Shown here piece after piece: positions 7,823-16,464 of a DNA stretch of 64,000 nt. The notes under the pieces are model-generated. The model made no database searches. It was given only the letters and a program-made list of their open reading frames with translations, and had not been told where the DNA came from. The DNA is from Gammaproteobacteria bacterium (GTDB lineage Bacteria > Pseudomonadota > Gammaproteobacteria > Pseudomonadales > Pseudohongiellaceae), in the NCBI GenBank assembly GCA_018401885.1, contig JAGYKB010000002.1, forward strand, positions 62,001 through 126,000, read 5' to 3'. A program made the position numbers and the translations under genes. Every line of letters begins with the position of its first letter. The stretch's first letter is position 1.

Positions 7823-9013
7823 AGGCGCGTTTTCGAGTTCGAAGAGGGCGCGGAGAATTCCGCGCCACTCCCTGTATTGCTGTTCCATCGTTCCAGATAA
7901 CCCGTGCACCTGTCCGTTGAGTTCAAGCATCGCTGGTGCGAGCTCGTTATTGAATCCTGCCGCGAGTTCGGTGAATTCGTGTTCGTAAATTTTGCTCCAT
8001 TTAAAGCGATCATAGCGCTGGCTAAGAGCAAGGAAGCTGCGCGAGTCGCCATAGGTGGTTGTCGATGGGGGCGTAGCATCGCGACTAAGGGTTTCTTCTG
8101 TTTGGTCGAGCGAATAGCGTCGCCACAGTAGGTAGGCAGGTTGAATATCCGCGTAAAGCGTCTGGTAATACTCGTCGACAGTGTCGATAAATAAATGATG
8201 CCGATAGCGCATGTCGCTGACTCGGGCGAGCATAGGGTCGTCGGAAGCAGGCAGGGTGACCAGTTGCAGGCGTCCTTCCTCGTCCTCGGCGAGTGTGTTT
8301 GCAAAGCGTTCGGGTGAGAGGTCGCGAGCATAGACGAGGTCGGCGATCTGCAGAATTTCAGCGAGACGCTCCTCTGACAGCGAGTCGCGCTGTGCGAGTA
8401 AATCGTTAGCTACCTGCTCGTATAGATCATGGAATGGATCGATCGCGTTCGCACCATCAAAGCGATTGCCGTAGGTAAAACGCGTCGACTCCGGGTAGTC
8501 AGAAAGCTTTGCAATGTCGGCGTAGTCTTTTGATAACCACACTCTGCCACTGCTATCCGTCGCGTCGATATGCACTGCAAGATCGAGGCCGGTGGAGCTT
8601 ATTATTTCGCCGCGGATGGTTAAGACAAGTGAGGGGTCTGCCTCGGGCACGACTCTTACCGCGCCCCACAGATCCGACTCAATCAGCGCTTTGCCTAGCA
8701 GATGGGGTAAGAACTGCGTCTCTTTCTGTTTAATCTCATCAAAAATCCACTCGCCGAACGCAGTATTGACGGCTTCAGTTTCGCGTGTAGTAAAGGGCAC
8801 GATTCCAATATCGATTCGAGTGCCGAGCGCGTCGCTTGCGAGTCTTTCTGTGCGCATCTGCGAGGTGACTAGGGTTACCGAGCCAACGGGCTCGATAGTC
8901 GGACGCGCAGCAAGCGCATCTGCAGCGCTGGTGTCTACAGGCATAGTGCTGCGCTGAGCACAGCTGGACAGCGAGGTGATTGTCAGTGCCAATAGTATCA
9001 GTGAGTACTTCAT
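7793..9013 (-). CDS. Lipoprotein of unknown function
   Basis: A 406-residue predicted lipoprotein. The start at 9013 gives a short signal ending in Ser-Leu-Ser-Ser-Cys, a good lipobox. An internal domain near residues 55-185 (Ile-Gly-Ile-Val-Pro-Phe ... Val-Val-Pro-Glu-Ala-Asp ... Leu-Thr-Ile-Arg-Gly-Glu-Ile) resembles proteins that combine an outer-membrane anchor with a CsgG/LpoB-like alpha/beta fold, but I cannot assign a family. The C-terminal half is helical and charged. Its ATG overlaps the TGA of the upstream gene by ATGA (9010-9013), so the two are translationally coupled. Its 3' end overlaps the convergent hydrolase by 30 bases. Confidence 0.7.
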   Translation of the reverse strand: MKYSLILLALTITSLSSCAQRSTMPVDTSAADALAARPTIEPVGSVTLVTSQMRTERLASDALGTRIDIGIVPFTTRETEAVNTAFGEWIFDEIKQKETQFLPHLLGKALIESDLWGAVRVVPEADPSLVLTIRGEIISSTGLDLAVHIDATDSSGRVWLSKDYADIAKLSDYPESTRFTYGNRFDGANAIDPFHDLYEQVANDLLAQRDSLSEERLAEILQIADLVYARDLSPERFANTLAEDEEGRLQLVTLPASDDPMLARVSDMRYRHHLFIDTVDEYYQTLYADIQPAYLLWRRYSLDQTEETLSRDATPPSTTTYGDSRSFLALSQRYDRFKWSKIYEHEFTELAAGFNNELAPAMLELNGQVHGLSGTMEQQYREWRGILRALFELENAPLSESDFEKR

Positions 9014-9762
9014 TGCTGCGTACCTGCTTGGCTGCAAACTCGTCCGCGGCTGAGTGTTTGCTCGCAGTCGAATTCCGCACGCGGCGCGTCGTAGCGGTTA
9101 AAGGCTTGCCGTAGATCGAAGGATTCGCTGCCCTTGCTAATGACCGAGGTGATGAGATTGAGCAGCAGGCCATCGGATGACACGCTGAAGCGATGAACGA
9201 TAATTAAGTCATCGGGAAGCATTGTTTGGAAGACTAACTGCTGCCCGTCCCAGCCGCACGCTTCGACGCCATGGTTGCTCGCGAACGTTTGCTGAACCTG
9301 CCAACCCGTGCCACAGACTAGAGACGAATCGCCGCGACGCTCGATGCGGATTTCGTCACGCGTTTGATCAATACGTAGCGTGGTTTGGCGGCTGATATAT
9401 TCCGCGAGGCGCGCGAGATCTATGATGCTAGCGCCGCGACCGCGACTGCTATTTAGATTGATATTACCAATCGAGATTGGCGGCACGCTCACTCTAGCCG
9501 CTGCACCGGGATTGCCGCCCTGACGCGCAGCAGCCTCTTGCCTCAGGCGCATCTTACGTGTGAGTTCATCTTGCCAGTCGTCGCTGCGGCGAAAGTCCTT
9601 CTCCCAGAATCCGCTAAAATCCAGTCGAAGCGGCTGGTCGAGATCGAGAACCGTTAGCTGATCATTGTCTTGGGCAATAGCTGGCAGGACTACGAAACAG
9701 GTAAGCAGGGTTACTACGCCGAGAATCCGTGGGAGAACAGTCGATGTGACACAGCGAGACAC
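9010..9762 (-). CDS. Secreted hypothetical protein, coupled to the lipoprotein
   Basis: I use the GTG at 9762, which gives 250 residues and a clean signal peptide (hydrophobic core Leu-Gly-Val-Val-Thr-Leu-Leu, then Pro-Ala-Ile-Ala-Gln). The frame continues upstream to 9954, but those residues do not look like a protein N-terminus. The RBS (GAAGG) is distant, so the start is uncertain. The mature part has four cysteines, near Val-Cys-Gly, Glu-Ala-Cys-Gly, Asp-Cys-Glu and Val-Cys-Ser, that could form two disulfides. It also carries an Ile-Gly-Asn-Ile-Asn-Leu segment and an amphipathic region rich in Arg. The overlap with the lipoprotein gene suggests the products work together in the envelope. 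The family is not recognised. Confidence 0.6.
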   Translation of the reverse strand: MSRCVTSTVLPRILGVVTLLTCFVVLPAIAQDNDQLTVLDLDQPLRLDFSGFWEKDFRRSDDWQDELTRKMRLRQEAAARQGGNPGAAARVSVPPISIGNINLNSSRGRGASIIDLARLAEYISRQTTLRIDQTRDEIRIERRGDSSLVCGTGWQVQQTFASNHGVEACGWDGQQLVFQTMLPDDLIIVHRFSVSSDGLLLNLITSVISKGSESFDLRQAFNRYDAPRAEFDCEQTLSRGRVCSQAGTQQ

Positions 9763-9930
9763 AGCGAGCCAGGCACCTTCGAAGGGCGACAACTGAGTAT
9801 GTGGCAAGAGTTTGATGCTGAGCACTGCGACTGAGTTCCCTAAGTTCACTGCGTCCGACTGCAAGATAAGAATACACGTGCTGTCGCTGCGTAGTCTAAG
9901 AGTATACGGGCTGAGTGTAAAAAACACGCA

Positions 9931-9957
9931 ACTCACATAACTCACATAACTCACGCA
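9931..9957. repeat. Triple 9-bp tandem repeat
   Basis: Three successive copies of ACTCACATA (the third ending CGC rather than ATA) lie between the divergent genes at 9762 and 10078. The unit is short and nearly perfect. It belongs with the other short tandem arrays seen at 649, 23043 and 36659. Confidence 0.7.
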
Positions 9958-10077
9958 GATAAAGCCGAAGCCTGAGATGATGACAACTGGCGCTCGCCGC
10001 TAGACTTACATTCCGTGCGGGCCTACTCTTATGGCATATTAGCTCGCGGCGTAAACGTAGATCTTAAGGAGAACACA

Positions 10078-11358
10078 GTGTCATTTCGCAGCAATACCCT
10101 CGTTATTTCACTCATGCTTGCGATGGCATTGCTGTCAGTCTGTGTGCGCGCGATTGCGCAGCCAGGCGCTACCGATGAGACGCTCGAGACACTTATTGGC
10201 CGCTTCTGGCATGCACAAACTGAAGAGGAGCGTTCCTCAGTGGCAGAGACGCTGCTCGCAAAGAATCTTGAGGCGCGCAGCGTTTACCGCGCACTCGCCG
10301 CGGCAAAATTACACACGAGCGATGTAGCGACCGGTGTTGTCCGCGATAGTCGTACGAGCGAATCTGGCCTCGAGTTGCCGTATGCAGTGCTTGTCCCGAC
10401 AAGCTACGATCCAGACAAGCGCTACCCCGTAGAATTTATGCTACACGGTGGCGTTGGCCGACCAGCGTGGCAAGACAACGAGGATTTCTGGCGCCGAGGG
10501 TATGATAATTTACTTAGCGAGGACAGAATCACGGTCGTCCCCGCAGCGTGGCGCGATGCGATTTGGTGGCAAGAGGAGCAGGCGCGTAATCTGCCGGCTA
10601 TTTTGCGCCAAGTGAAACGTGATTACAGCGTAGATGACAATAGGGTAACGATGACAGGCGTATCCGATGGCGGTACGGGTGCGTATTTCTTCGCCTTTAA
10701 ACAGCCAACGCCGTGGGCAGCTTTTCTTCCTTACATCGGTAATGCGGCGGTGCTGAGAAATCCACAGAGTGGCGGCGGCTATCGGCTTTATTTTGAAAAT
10801 CTACGCGATAAGCCGCTGTTTATCGTCAATGGTGAGAACGACCCTCTCTATCCGGCCTCGTCAATAAAACCGTTTGTCGAGGTCCTCGACGAAGCCAAGG
10901 TTAACTTCGAATTCACGGTCATCGAGAACGGAGGCCATAATCTCGACTGGCTGCCCGCTCAGCTTGATCGCATCGAGGCGTTCAAAAGCGAGAATCCGCG
11001 AGACCCACTGCCTGATGTGCTGCAGTGGGTTGCCGATCGCACCGATATCTATAATCGTAACCATTGGCTTGTAATCGATGAGCGCACGGGATTCGGCAAG
11101 CCTGCAGTCATTGCAGCGACCCGCAACGGCAACTCTTTTGTGGTCGATACTTCGGGGGTTAAAAAGTTCACGCTCCTGCTCAGCCCGAGCGAAATCGATT
11201 TCTCTGCACCTGTTACTGTGACACTGAACGGCCGAGAGAGTCACGGCGCGATAATCGAGGAGAGCACCGAAACCTTGCTAAAGTGGGCTCAGCGCGATTT
11301 AGATAGATCGATGCTATTCACTGCAGAACTCGCCATTCGTCTGGAATACGCCGAGTAG
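10078..11358 (+). CDS. Secreted esterase/phospholipase-like alpha/beta hydrolase
   Basis: A 426-residue exported hydrolase. The true start is the GTG at 10078, because a perfect AAGGAG (10066-10071) lies six bases before it. This gives a signal peptide with core Leu-Val-Ile-Ser-Leu-Met-Leu-Ala-Met and cleavage after Ala-Ile-Ala-Gln. The enzyme core includes Tyr-Pro-Val-Glu-Phe-Met-Leu-His-Gly-Gly, a nucleophile elbow Gly-Val-Ser-Asp-Gly-Gly-Thr-Gly, and an Asn-Gly-Glu-Asn-Asp-Pro-Leu-Tyr / Gly-Gly-His-Asn acid-His pair. This is typical of polyhydroxyalkanoate-depolymerase-like or feruloyl-esterase-like proteins. A C-terminal beta domain follows. The next gene, 92 bases on, encodes a secreted beta-propeller, so the two may share a substrate or transcript. 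Confidence 0.8.
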   Translation: MSFRSNTLVISLMLAMALLSVCVRAIAQPGATDETLETLIGRFWHAQTEEERSSVAETLLAKNLEARSVYRALAAAKLHTSDVATGVVRDSRTSESGLELPYAVLVPTSYDPDKRYPVEFMLHGGVGRPAWQDNEDFWRRGYDNLLSEDRITVVPAAWRDAIWWQEEQARNLPAILRQVKRDYSVDDNRVTMTGVSDGGTGAYFFAFKQPTPWAAFLPYIGNAAVLRNPQSGGGYRLYFENLRDKPLFIVNGENDPLYPASSIKPFVEVLDEAKVNFEFTVIENGGHNLDWLPAQLDRIEAFKSENPRDPLPDVLQWVADRTDIYNRNHWLVIDERTGFGKPAVIAATRNGNSFVVDTSGVKKFTLLLSPSEIDFSAPVTVTLNGRESHGAIIEESTETLLKWAQRDLDRSMLFTAELAIRLEYAE

Positions 11359-11450
11359 CTGCGCGTTTTAAGTATTGTGCGGTGGCCGAGAACTTGCCAC
11401 TATGGTCAACAAAATTTCTAGAAAATAACTCGCAACAGGAGAGAAACCAG

Positions 11451-12647
11451 ATGCCTAGTAGTCTTTATCCGCGTAGGAATAATAGTGGCAGAGAGGGTTG
11501 GGCGATTCTCGCTCCACTTAAGTCGCTACTCGGCGCGCTCAGTGTGGGAGTAAGCCTTGTTGCAGCGTCGGCTGCGACCGCCCAGCAAGCGCCGGAGGGC
11601 AATGCGCGTGGCCCTATTGGTCCCAGCCCCTACGACATTCAATCGCTATGGCATAAGCCGTTCGCCGAGCCCGGTTTCGCCTTTGGAGGCAACTCTGGTG
11701 TGTGGGCAGAGTCGCCCGACCGCATCATTGTCGCTCAGCGCGGTGAGACTATTTTGCCTTATCCGATCAAAGACGACTTCTTGGGTTTTGCGGGAGACAT
11801 GGGCATTAACGTACTGTTCGAAACCGAACGTCGCACATGGAAAAACTGTCTTTATGAGCTCAACGGCGACGGAGAAGTTATTAAACTTTGGGATCAGTGG
11901 GATTTCCTGTGTGCTGATTCCGATGGTCCAGGCCCGCATAGGGTCCGCATCAGCCCCTACGATCCTGAAAAGCGCGTGTGGGTGATAAACGAGACCTTCC
12001 ATCAGATTTATGTTTTTAGTAACGATGGGAGCGAGTTACTTCTAACCCTAGGTGAAAAGTTAGTGCCGGGCAACGACGCAACTCACTTCGGTCGGCCTCA
12101 AGACGTCGCGTTCTTGCCTGACGGCCGCGTACTTATTGCTGACGGTCTCGATAATCACCGCATAATGATTATGGATTCGGCGCTCAATTACCTCGGTGAG
12201 TTTGGTGGATTTGGCGAAGAACCAGGACAGTTTAACGGCATCCATGCGCTTGGCGTGGGGCCTAACGGACTCATCTTTGCGCTCGATAGGTCGGGAGGCC
12301 GCATTAATGTCTTCCGCACAACGGATGACCCTTCGCGCATGGACTTTGTGGACGTTTGGGACGGCTTCACACTTCCGCTAGATATAATCGTAAACGAAGA
12401 CAGTATCTGGATAACGGACTTGGGGCCGTTGAGGTTCGTTAATCTTGATTTCGAGGGCAATTATCGCTACACCTGGCTCGTGCCGCGCGAACTCCCCGAC
12501 GGCTATATAGAAGTTCACACATTCTCGGTGGACGACGCGCTGAATTTATACGGTGGCGACAATCAGTATGGCCGCTCGCAAAAATTCGTGCCCAAGCCCG
12601 GCATTGATCCAAAATTAATTATTCAACCGCCATGGGTTGCTAAGTAG
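11451..12647 (+). CDS. Secreted NHL/SMP-30-like beta-propeller protein
   Basis: A 398-residue exported protein. The ATG at 11451 has AGGAG at 11437-11441. The N-terminus carries a longish n-region, then a hydrophobic core ending Ala-Thr-Ala-Gln-Gln. The body has recurrent NHL-type blades such as Phe-Gly-Arg-Pro-Gln-Asp-Val-Ala-Phe-Leu-Pro-Asp-Gly, followed by Leu-Ile-Ala-Asp-Gly and then Gly-Glu-Phe-Gly-Gly-Phe-Gly with Pro-Gly-Gln-Phe-Asn. Such propellers act as binding scaffolds or lyases/lactonases, and the activity cannot be chosen from sequence. Two cysteines (Lys-Asn-Cys, Phe-Leu-Cys) near residue 140 may pair. It follows a secreted hydrolase and precedes a convergent ABC operon. Confidence 0.8.
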   Translation: MPSSLYPRRNNSGREGWAILAPLKSLLGALSVGVSLVAASAATAQQAPEGNARGPIGPSPYDIQSLWHKPFAEPGFAFGGNSGVWAESPDRIIVAQRGETILPYPIKDDFLGFAGDMGINVLFETERRTWKNCLYELNGDGEVIKLWDQWDFLCADSDGPGPHRVRISPYDPEKRVWVINETFHQIYVFSNDGSELLLTLGEKLVPGNDATHFGRPQDVAFLPDGRVLIADGLDNHRIMIMDSALNYLGEFGGFGEEPGQFNGIHALGVGPNGLIFALDRSGGRINVFRTTDDPSRMDFVDVWDGFTLPLDIIVNEDSIWITDLGPLRFVNLDFEGNYRYTWLVPRELPDGYIEVHTFSVDDALNLYGGDNQYGRSQKFVPKPGIDPKLIIQPPWVAK

Positions 12648-12727
12648 CCAAGACAAGCAGTCAGCTAGGCAATTAAACAGGACCGATAAGATCGAGTTTG
12701 TGGCTGTCAAAATGGCCTGTTAAGTGA

Positions 12728-12756
12728 GCGCTGAGCACCTCGGGTGCGCTCAGCGC
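12728..12756. terminator. GC-rich inverted repeat between convergent genes
   Basis: GCGCTGAGC at 12728-12736 pairs with GCTCAGCGC at 12748-12756 around an 11-base loop. It lies midway between the propeller gene (+) and the YnjD-like gene (-), where a bidirectional terminator is expected. There is no T run, so intrinsic termination is only possible. Confidence 0.4.
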
Positions 12757-12826
12757 CGCATGCACCTCTGAACCTCGAATAAGATTGTAGGGTGAGTAAT
12801 CCTTGGTTGCGATTCCGTGTGCTAGT

Positions 12827-13471
12827 TCACAACGCGATAATTTTCCCGCCCGCGGCTTGTGCGTCGGCGAGATCATGGGTTACGAGAAAGGCGGGGACGT
12901 CAGCGGCGCGTAGGGTGTCGAAGGTAAATGTCCTAATTTCTTCGCGCAGTTGCATGTCAAGATTGGAGAACGGCTCGTCCAATAAAATTGCTTTAGGTTC
13001 TGATAAAAGCAGCCGCATGAGTGCAACGCGCGACTGCTGACCTCCCGAGAGGGATGCCGGATCACGGTCGCCGAAGCCTGCTAACCCTATTGCGTCGAGC
13101 GCCAGTTCTATCCTAAGGTCTCGCTCCCTCGGGCTTTCGCCGACTTTTCGTACCAAGCCAAATTTTAGGTTCGCAGCGACACTCAGGTGAGGAAACAGCA
13201 GCGCGTCCTGGAACAACAAACCGATGCGTCGCTTCTCGGCCGGCACGGCATTCAATTCTTTCCCTGCAAGCAAAACTCTTCCCTCGGCGGTAAACGCATC
13301 GCCTAAAAAACCGGCGATAAAGGCAAGCAGTGTCGATTTCCCGGTGCCGGAGGCGCCCATGACTGTCATGACCTCTCCCGGTGCTACGCTGCAGCTGAGT
13401 GAGAGCAATTGCCTTGAACCGACACTCAGGGAGACGTTTTGTAATTCTAATCCGGTGGTCATGGTGGTCAT
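12827..13471 (-). CDS. ynjD: ABC transporter ATPase, YnjD type
   Basis: A 214-residue ATP-binding cassette subunit. The Walker A motif is Gly-Ala-Ser-Gly-Thr-Gly-Lys-Ser-Thr (residues 39-47), the signature is Leu-Ser-Gly-Gly-Gln-Gln-Ser-Arg-Val, Walker B is Ala-Ile-Leu-Leu-Asp-Glu-Pro-Phe-Ser-Asn-Leu-Asp, and the switch is Val-Thr-His-Asp. It is the last gene of the substrate-binding protein / fused permease / ATPase set and lies eight bases after the permease gene. Size, motifs and partner architecture fit E. coli YnjD (COG4136) of the uncharacterised YnjBCD importer. The family is near polyamine/iron/thiamine-type importers, but the substrate is not known. It energises uptake from the cytoplasmic face. 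Confidence 0.85.
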   Translation of the reverse strand: MTTMTTGLELQNVSLSVGSRQLLSLSCSVAPGEVMTVMGASGTGKSTLLAFIAGFLGDAFTAEGRVLLAGKELNAVPAEKRRIGLLFQDALLFPHLSVAANLKFGLVRKVGESPRERDLRIELALDAIGLAGFGDRDPASLSGGQQSRVALMRLLLSEPKAILLDEPFSNLDMQLREEIRTFTFDTLRAADVPAFLVTHDLADAQAAGGKIIAL

Positions 13472-13479
13472 AATGATCC

Positions 13480-15189
13480 TTAAAGCATGCCTTTCCTATT
13501 CGACCAAATGAGGCGAGGGGCTAGTAAGGCTAGCATGAAACACAGAGTGGGCAATGCAGATTGGAGTAGCGCCCAAGTTCCAATCGTGCCGCGGCTGCCG
13601 GATGAGACGAGCGCGATCGCCTCTGTCGTGATCGTGGGAACACGGCCTGCTCCTAGAATCTGCGTTGGCAAATAGAGGCTGAGACTAATCGTTAACCCGA
13701 GCATGGCGGCGGTAATGAGCTGCGTGCTTATCAGAGGAATCCGAACGCGCAAAAAACAAACAGCGCTCGATGCGCCGAGAGTTTTCGCAAGCAGCAACCA
13801 GCGGGAATCTAGCCGTGCATAGCCACTCTGTAAGGTTAAATACACATAGGGCATCACGAAGAAAAAGTGACCACCCGCGACCAGTAGGAGAGAGGGAGAA
13901 AGTCGTGTGCGCTCTGCGAAGACGGCGATGCCCGAAACAAAAACGACCTGCGGTATTAATAACGGGAGATAGAGAAACGTTGAAAGACGTGTAGTGTTCG
14001 CCCTCGATCGTGTTTGCGCTTCTAGCGTGATAAGCGATAAGACAATCGCGGCAGTAACCGAAAGTAGCGCGATAGCAATCGCGTTAAACAAGGGCGTCTG
14101 CCATGTCGATAGCGCTGTCGACCAATGCTGCAGACTCCACGCAGTCGGCAGAATCGCCGGATAGCGCCACTGCGCGCCAACACTGGCCAAGAAAAGCGCC
14201 ATAATCCCCATCAGCACAAGCACGAGCGATGTCGGAATTAGGGTGTTACCGATCGCGGTGAGAACTGCCTCAAAGCGCAAATCTGTGGAGGCGGCGCGCG
14301 GCGCGCCTCGCGCTGCGATACTCGCATAGGCACGCGCAGTCAGGCGTTCAAAAATTAACCAAATACTGAGAGCAAAAAGGCTGATAAAAAGCTGCAAAAG
14401 CGCCGCGGCTGAAGCGAGCTGTCGCTGTTCGATCTCGGGCGCAACAAACCACTCCACGAGTCTTACGCTGAGTGTGGGCGGCAAGCTTGGGCCGAGAATT
14501 AGTGCAACATCAACGGTCGAAGACGCGAAAACAATCACGGCAAAGAGCGGGAGTCTAATCAGTGGGTAAAGCGCAGGCGCAACTGTAAGTAGCCAAGCTG
14601 TTGTTGGTCTGTAGCCTAAGGTACGTGCGAGGGCAACGCGCCGAGGCGCATCCGTTGAGGGTAGAGCAGCGAGTGCGACTAGTAAAACGAAAGGCGCTTC
14701 TTTTAGCGCGAGGCCCAAGATAAGTGCAACACTGTTCGGATGATTAATGAAAAGAAAGTCCGGCGGTAGCTCCCAGCCGGCCACGCTCGCAATAATTCGA
14801 CTCGCAATACCGGTAGGTGCAAGCAAGAGTGCCAGCGCAAATGCTGCCGCGGCATGGGGGATCGCAAGCACTGGCGCTGCGAGCTGAGCTATCATTTTGC
14901 CTGTTCGCCCTTCCTGCGAGGCCGCTAAGAATAAAAAGACGCTCACAAGAGAAAGAGCCGGCGTTAGTAGGCCAGCGAGAAGACTCGTCATTGCGCTAGT
15001 TGCAATTCCGGGCGTCGAGACGAGCGCGATAAAAGCGGGCGGGATTTGCCCAGCGAAGTAATTCAAAGAGTCATTTAAAGAACCGTCTGAAAGGTTGTAT
15101 TGGGAGAACGCAGGCGCAAGAGCCAGAACGCTGCCTACTAGTGGAGGGGCGCCGAGTACAAGGAAAAGCAAACGCGTTGACCACGACAT
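13480..15189 (-). CDS. ynjC: ABC transporter fused permease, YnjC type
   Basis: A 569-residue inner-membrane protein with about twelve helices and two binding-protein-dependent permease halves in one chain, the layout of YnjC (COG4135). Coupling-loop signatures of the EAA type are visible in both halves (Lys-Glu-Ala-Pro-Phe ... Ala-Arg-Thr-Leu-Gly-Tyr near residues 160-190; Leu-Ala-Lys-Thr-Leu-Gly-Ala near residue 465). It starts three bases after the stop of the binding-protein gene and ends eight bases before the ATPase gene, so all three are co-translated. It should form the pore with the ATPase at 12827. The substrate is unknown. Confidence 0.85.
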   Translation of the reverse strand: MSWSTRLLFLVLGAPPLVGSVLALAPAFSQYNLSDGSLNDSLNYFAGQIPPAFIALVSTPGIATSAMTSLLAGLLTPALSLVSVFLFLAASQEGRTGKMIAQLAAPVLAIPHAAAAFALALLLAPTGIASRIIASVAGWELPPDFLFINHPNSVALILGLALKEAPFVLLVALAALPSTDAPRRVALARTLGYRPTTAWLLTVAPALYPLIRLPLFAVIVFASSTVDVALILGPSLPPTLSVRLVEWFVAPEIEQRQLASAAALLQLFISLFALSIWLIFERLTARAYASIAARGAPRAASTDLRFEAVLTAIGNTLIPTSLVLVLMGIMALFLASVGAQWRYPAILPTAWSLQHWSTALSTWQTPLFNAIAIALLSVTAAIVLSLITLEAQTRSRANTTRLSTFLYLPLLIPQVVFVSGIAVFAERTRLSPSLLLVAGGHFFFVMPYVYLTLQSGYARLDSRWLLLAKTLGASSAVCFLRVRIPLISTQLITAAMLGLTISLSLYLPTQILGAGRVPTITTEAIALVSSGSRGTIGTWALLQSALPTLCFMLALLAPRLIWSNRKGML

Positions 15190-15192
15190 TCG

Positions 15193-16464
15193 TTAGCGAC
15201 CTCCGCCGTAACGCCGTAGCCATTCTCGCTCTAATTCATTGGTCCAGCTTGGATGCGGCTCTTGGATTTTTCTTGCAAGTTCGGTGGGCGAAATTGCCCC
15301 CGGCGCACGCGCATTTTCGAGCAGCACTGCCTGTTGTTGAGGTGCAAAGTTTTCAAAAGACAGAACTGGCTCGCTTGCAAGTTTCGTGTTCGTCGCCGCT
15401 TTAAACTGCACTTCGGGCGAGAGTAGAAAATTACTCACAATCATCGCGCCTTGTTTACTTGGTGCGTTGTTTGGGATGGCTACAAAGCTCACATTGCTCA
15501 GAGTGCCTGATTCGAATACGTAGCTTCGAGTGCTGGGGGCAAGTTCGCCGCGGCTAATCGAGCTCACTACCTCGTTTGGGCTGAAGGCGAAAGCGAGGCT
15601 TATTTCTCGGTCATTCAACGCAGATCGAAGCTGCGCTCCGCTTTGTGGGAAATGACGCGCCCCTCTGAGTAGATAGGGATGAATTTCGTCTAAGAATGTC
15701 CACAGCGGCGCGGTGACCGCGTCGAATGAGTCGTTCGGAGGGTTCGTGAAAAGGGTTTCAATGTCAGTAGTTTTTGCTTCTGCTGTGAGTTCGATTAGGA
15801 GTTGCTTCAACAGTGTTGTGCCGAGAAAAGCAGGCGGACGAGGATAAGTAAACTCACCGGGGTTTTCTTTTAGCCACTTCCTTAGCGCCTGCGCCGTGCG
15901 CGGCGGTTCGATAAGTCGCTCGCTGTCGTAGTAGAAAATAAGTTGGGACCGAGTCCAAGGCGATTCGTAGCCCTCGGTTTTAACGCCGAAGTCTTGCCGC
16001 ATTTCTGGAAAGCGATCGGCATCGACTAGGTGGAAGTTTGGCTGTGCCTCGGCCCACGGACCGAAAAGCAAATTCGCGCGCTTAAGCGCCGAAAAATTTT
16101 CGCCATTCAGCCAGATGAGATCTGCACTGCCGCGTTCGGTATTGCCCGCGTCACGCTCGGCGATAAGCCGTGAGACAGCCGATGAAGTATCTGCGAGCTT
16201 GACATGAATGAGTTCGATACCGAATCGCGACAGCGCTTCGGCAGCTACCCAAGAGAGGTGGGCGTTTAGCGCTGTATCGCCACCCCACGCATGAAAATAG
16301 ACACGCTGGCCGCGCGCCTCAGCGCTAATCTGCGGCCAGTTGTCCGCATTAACAGATGATTGGCACAAAGCACTGGTAGAAAAGCTGGCTAGTAACCACG
16401 CCCCGGCAGGCAACGCGATCAGCCTTATCTTTTCGAAAAACGCCCGTGAAAAAAAGTTACCCAT
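15193..16464 (-). CDS. ynjB: ABC transporter substrate-binding protein, YnjB type
   Basis: A 423-residue periplasmic binding protein with an N-terminal signal (core Leu-Ile-Ala-Leu-Pro-Ala-Gly-Ala-Trp-Leu-Leu, cleavage near Ala-Leu-Cys-Gln). The mature protein shows the YnjB hallmarks: Arg-Val-Tyr-Phe-His-Ala-Trp-Gly-Gly, Ala-Asp-Leu-Ile-Trp-Leu-Asn-Gly-Glu-Asn-Phe, and Leu-Leu-Phe-Gly-Pro-Trp-Ala-Glu. A Cys just before the mature N-terminus could make it a lipoprotein (Ser-Ala-Leu-Cys), but the context is weak. Its start codon lies within the radical SAM gene, an eight-base overlap that implies co-translation. It delivers the unknown substrate to the YnjC permease. Confidence 0.85.
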   Translation of the reverse strand: MGNFFSRAFFEKIRLIALPAGAWLLASFSTSALCQSSVNADNWPQISAEARGQRVYFHAWGGDTALNAHLSWVAAEALSRFGIELIHVKLADTSSAVSRLIAERDAGNTERGSADLIWLNGENFSALKRANLLFGPWAEAQPNFHLVDADRFPEMRQDFGVKTEGYESPWTRSQLIFYYDSERLIEPPRTAQALRKWLKENPGEFTYPRPPAFLGTTLLKQLLIELTAEAKTTDIETLFTNPPNDSFDAVTAPLWTFLDEIHPYLLRGARHFPQSGAQLRSALNDREISLAFAFSPNEVVSSISRGELAPSTRSYVFESGTLSNVSFVAIPNNAPSKQGAMIVSNFLLSPEVQFKAATNTKLASEPVLSFENFAPQQQAVLLENARAPGAISPTELARKIQEPHPSWTNELEREWLRRYGGGR

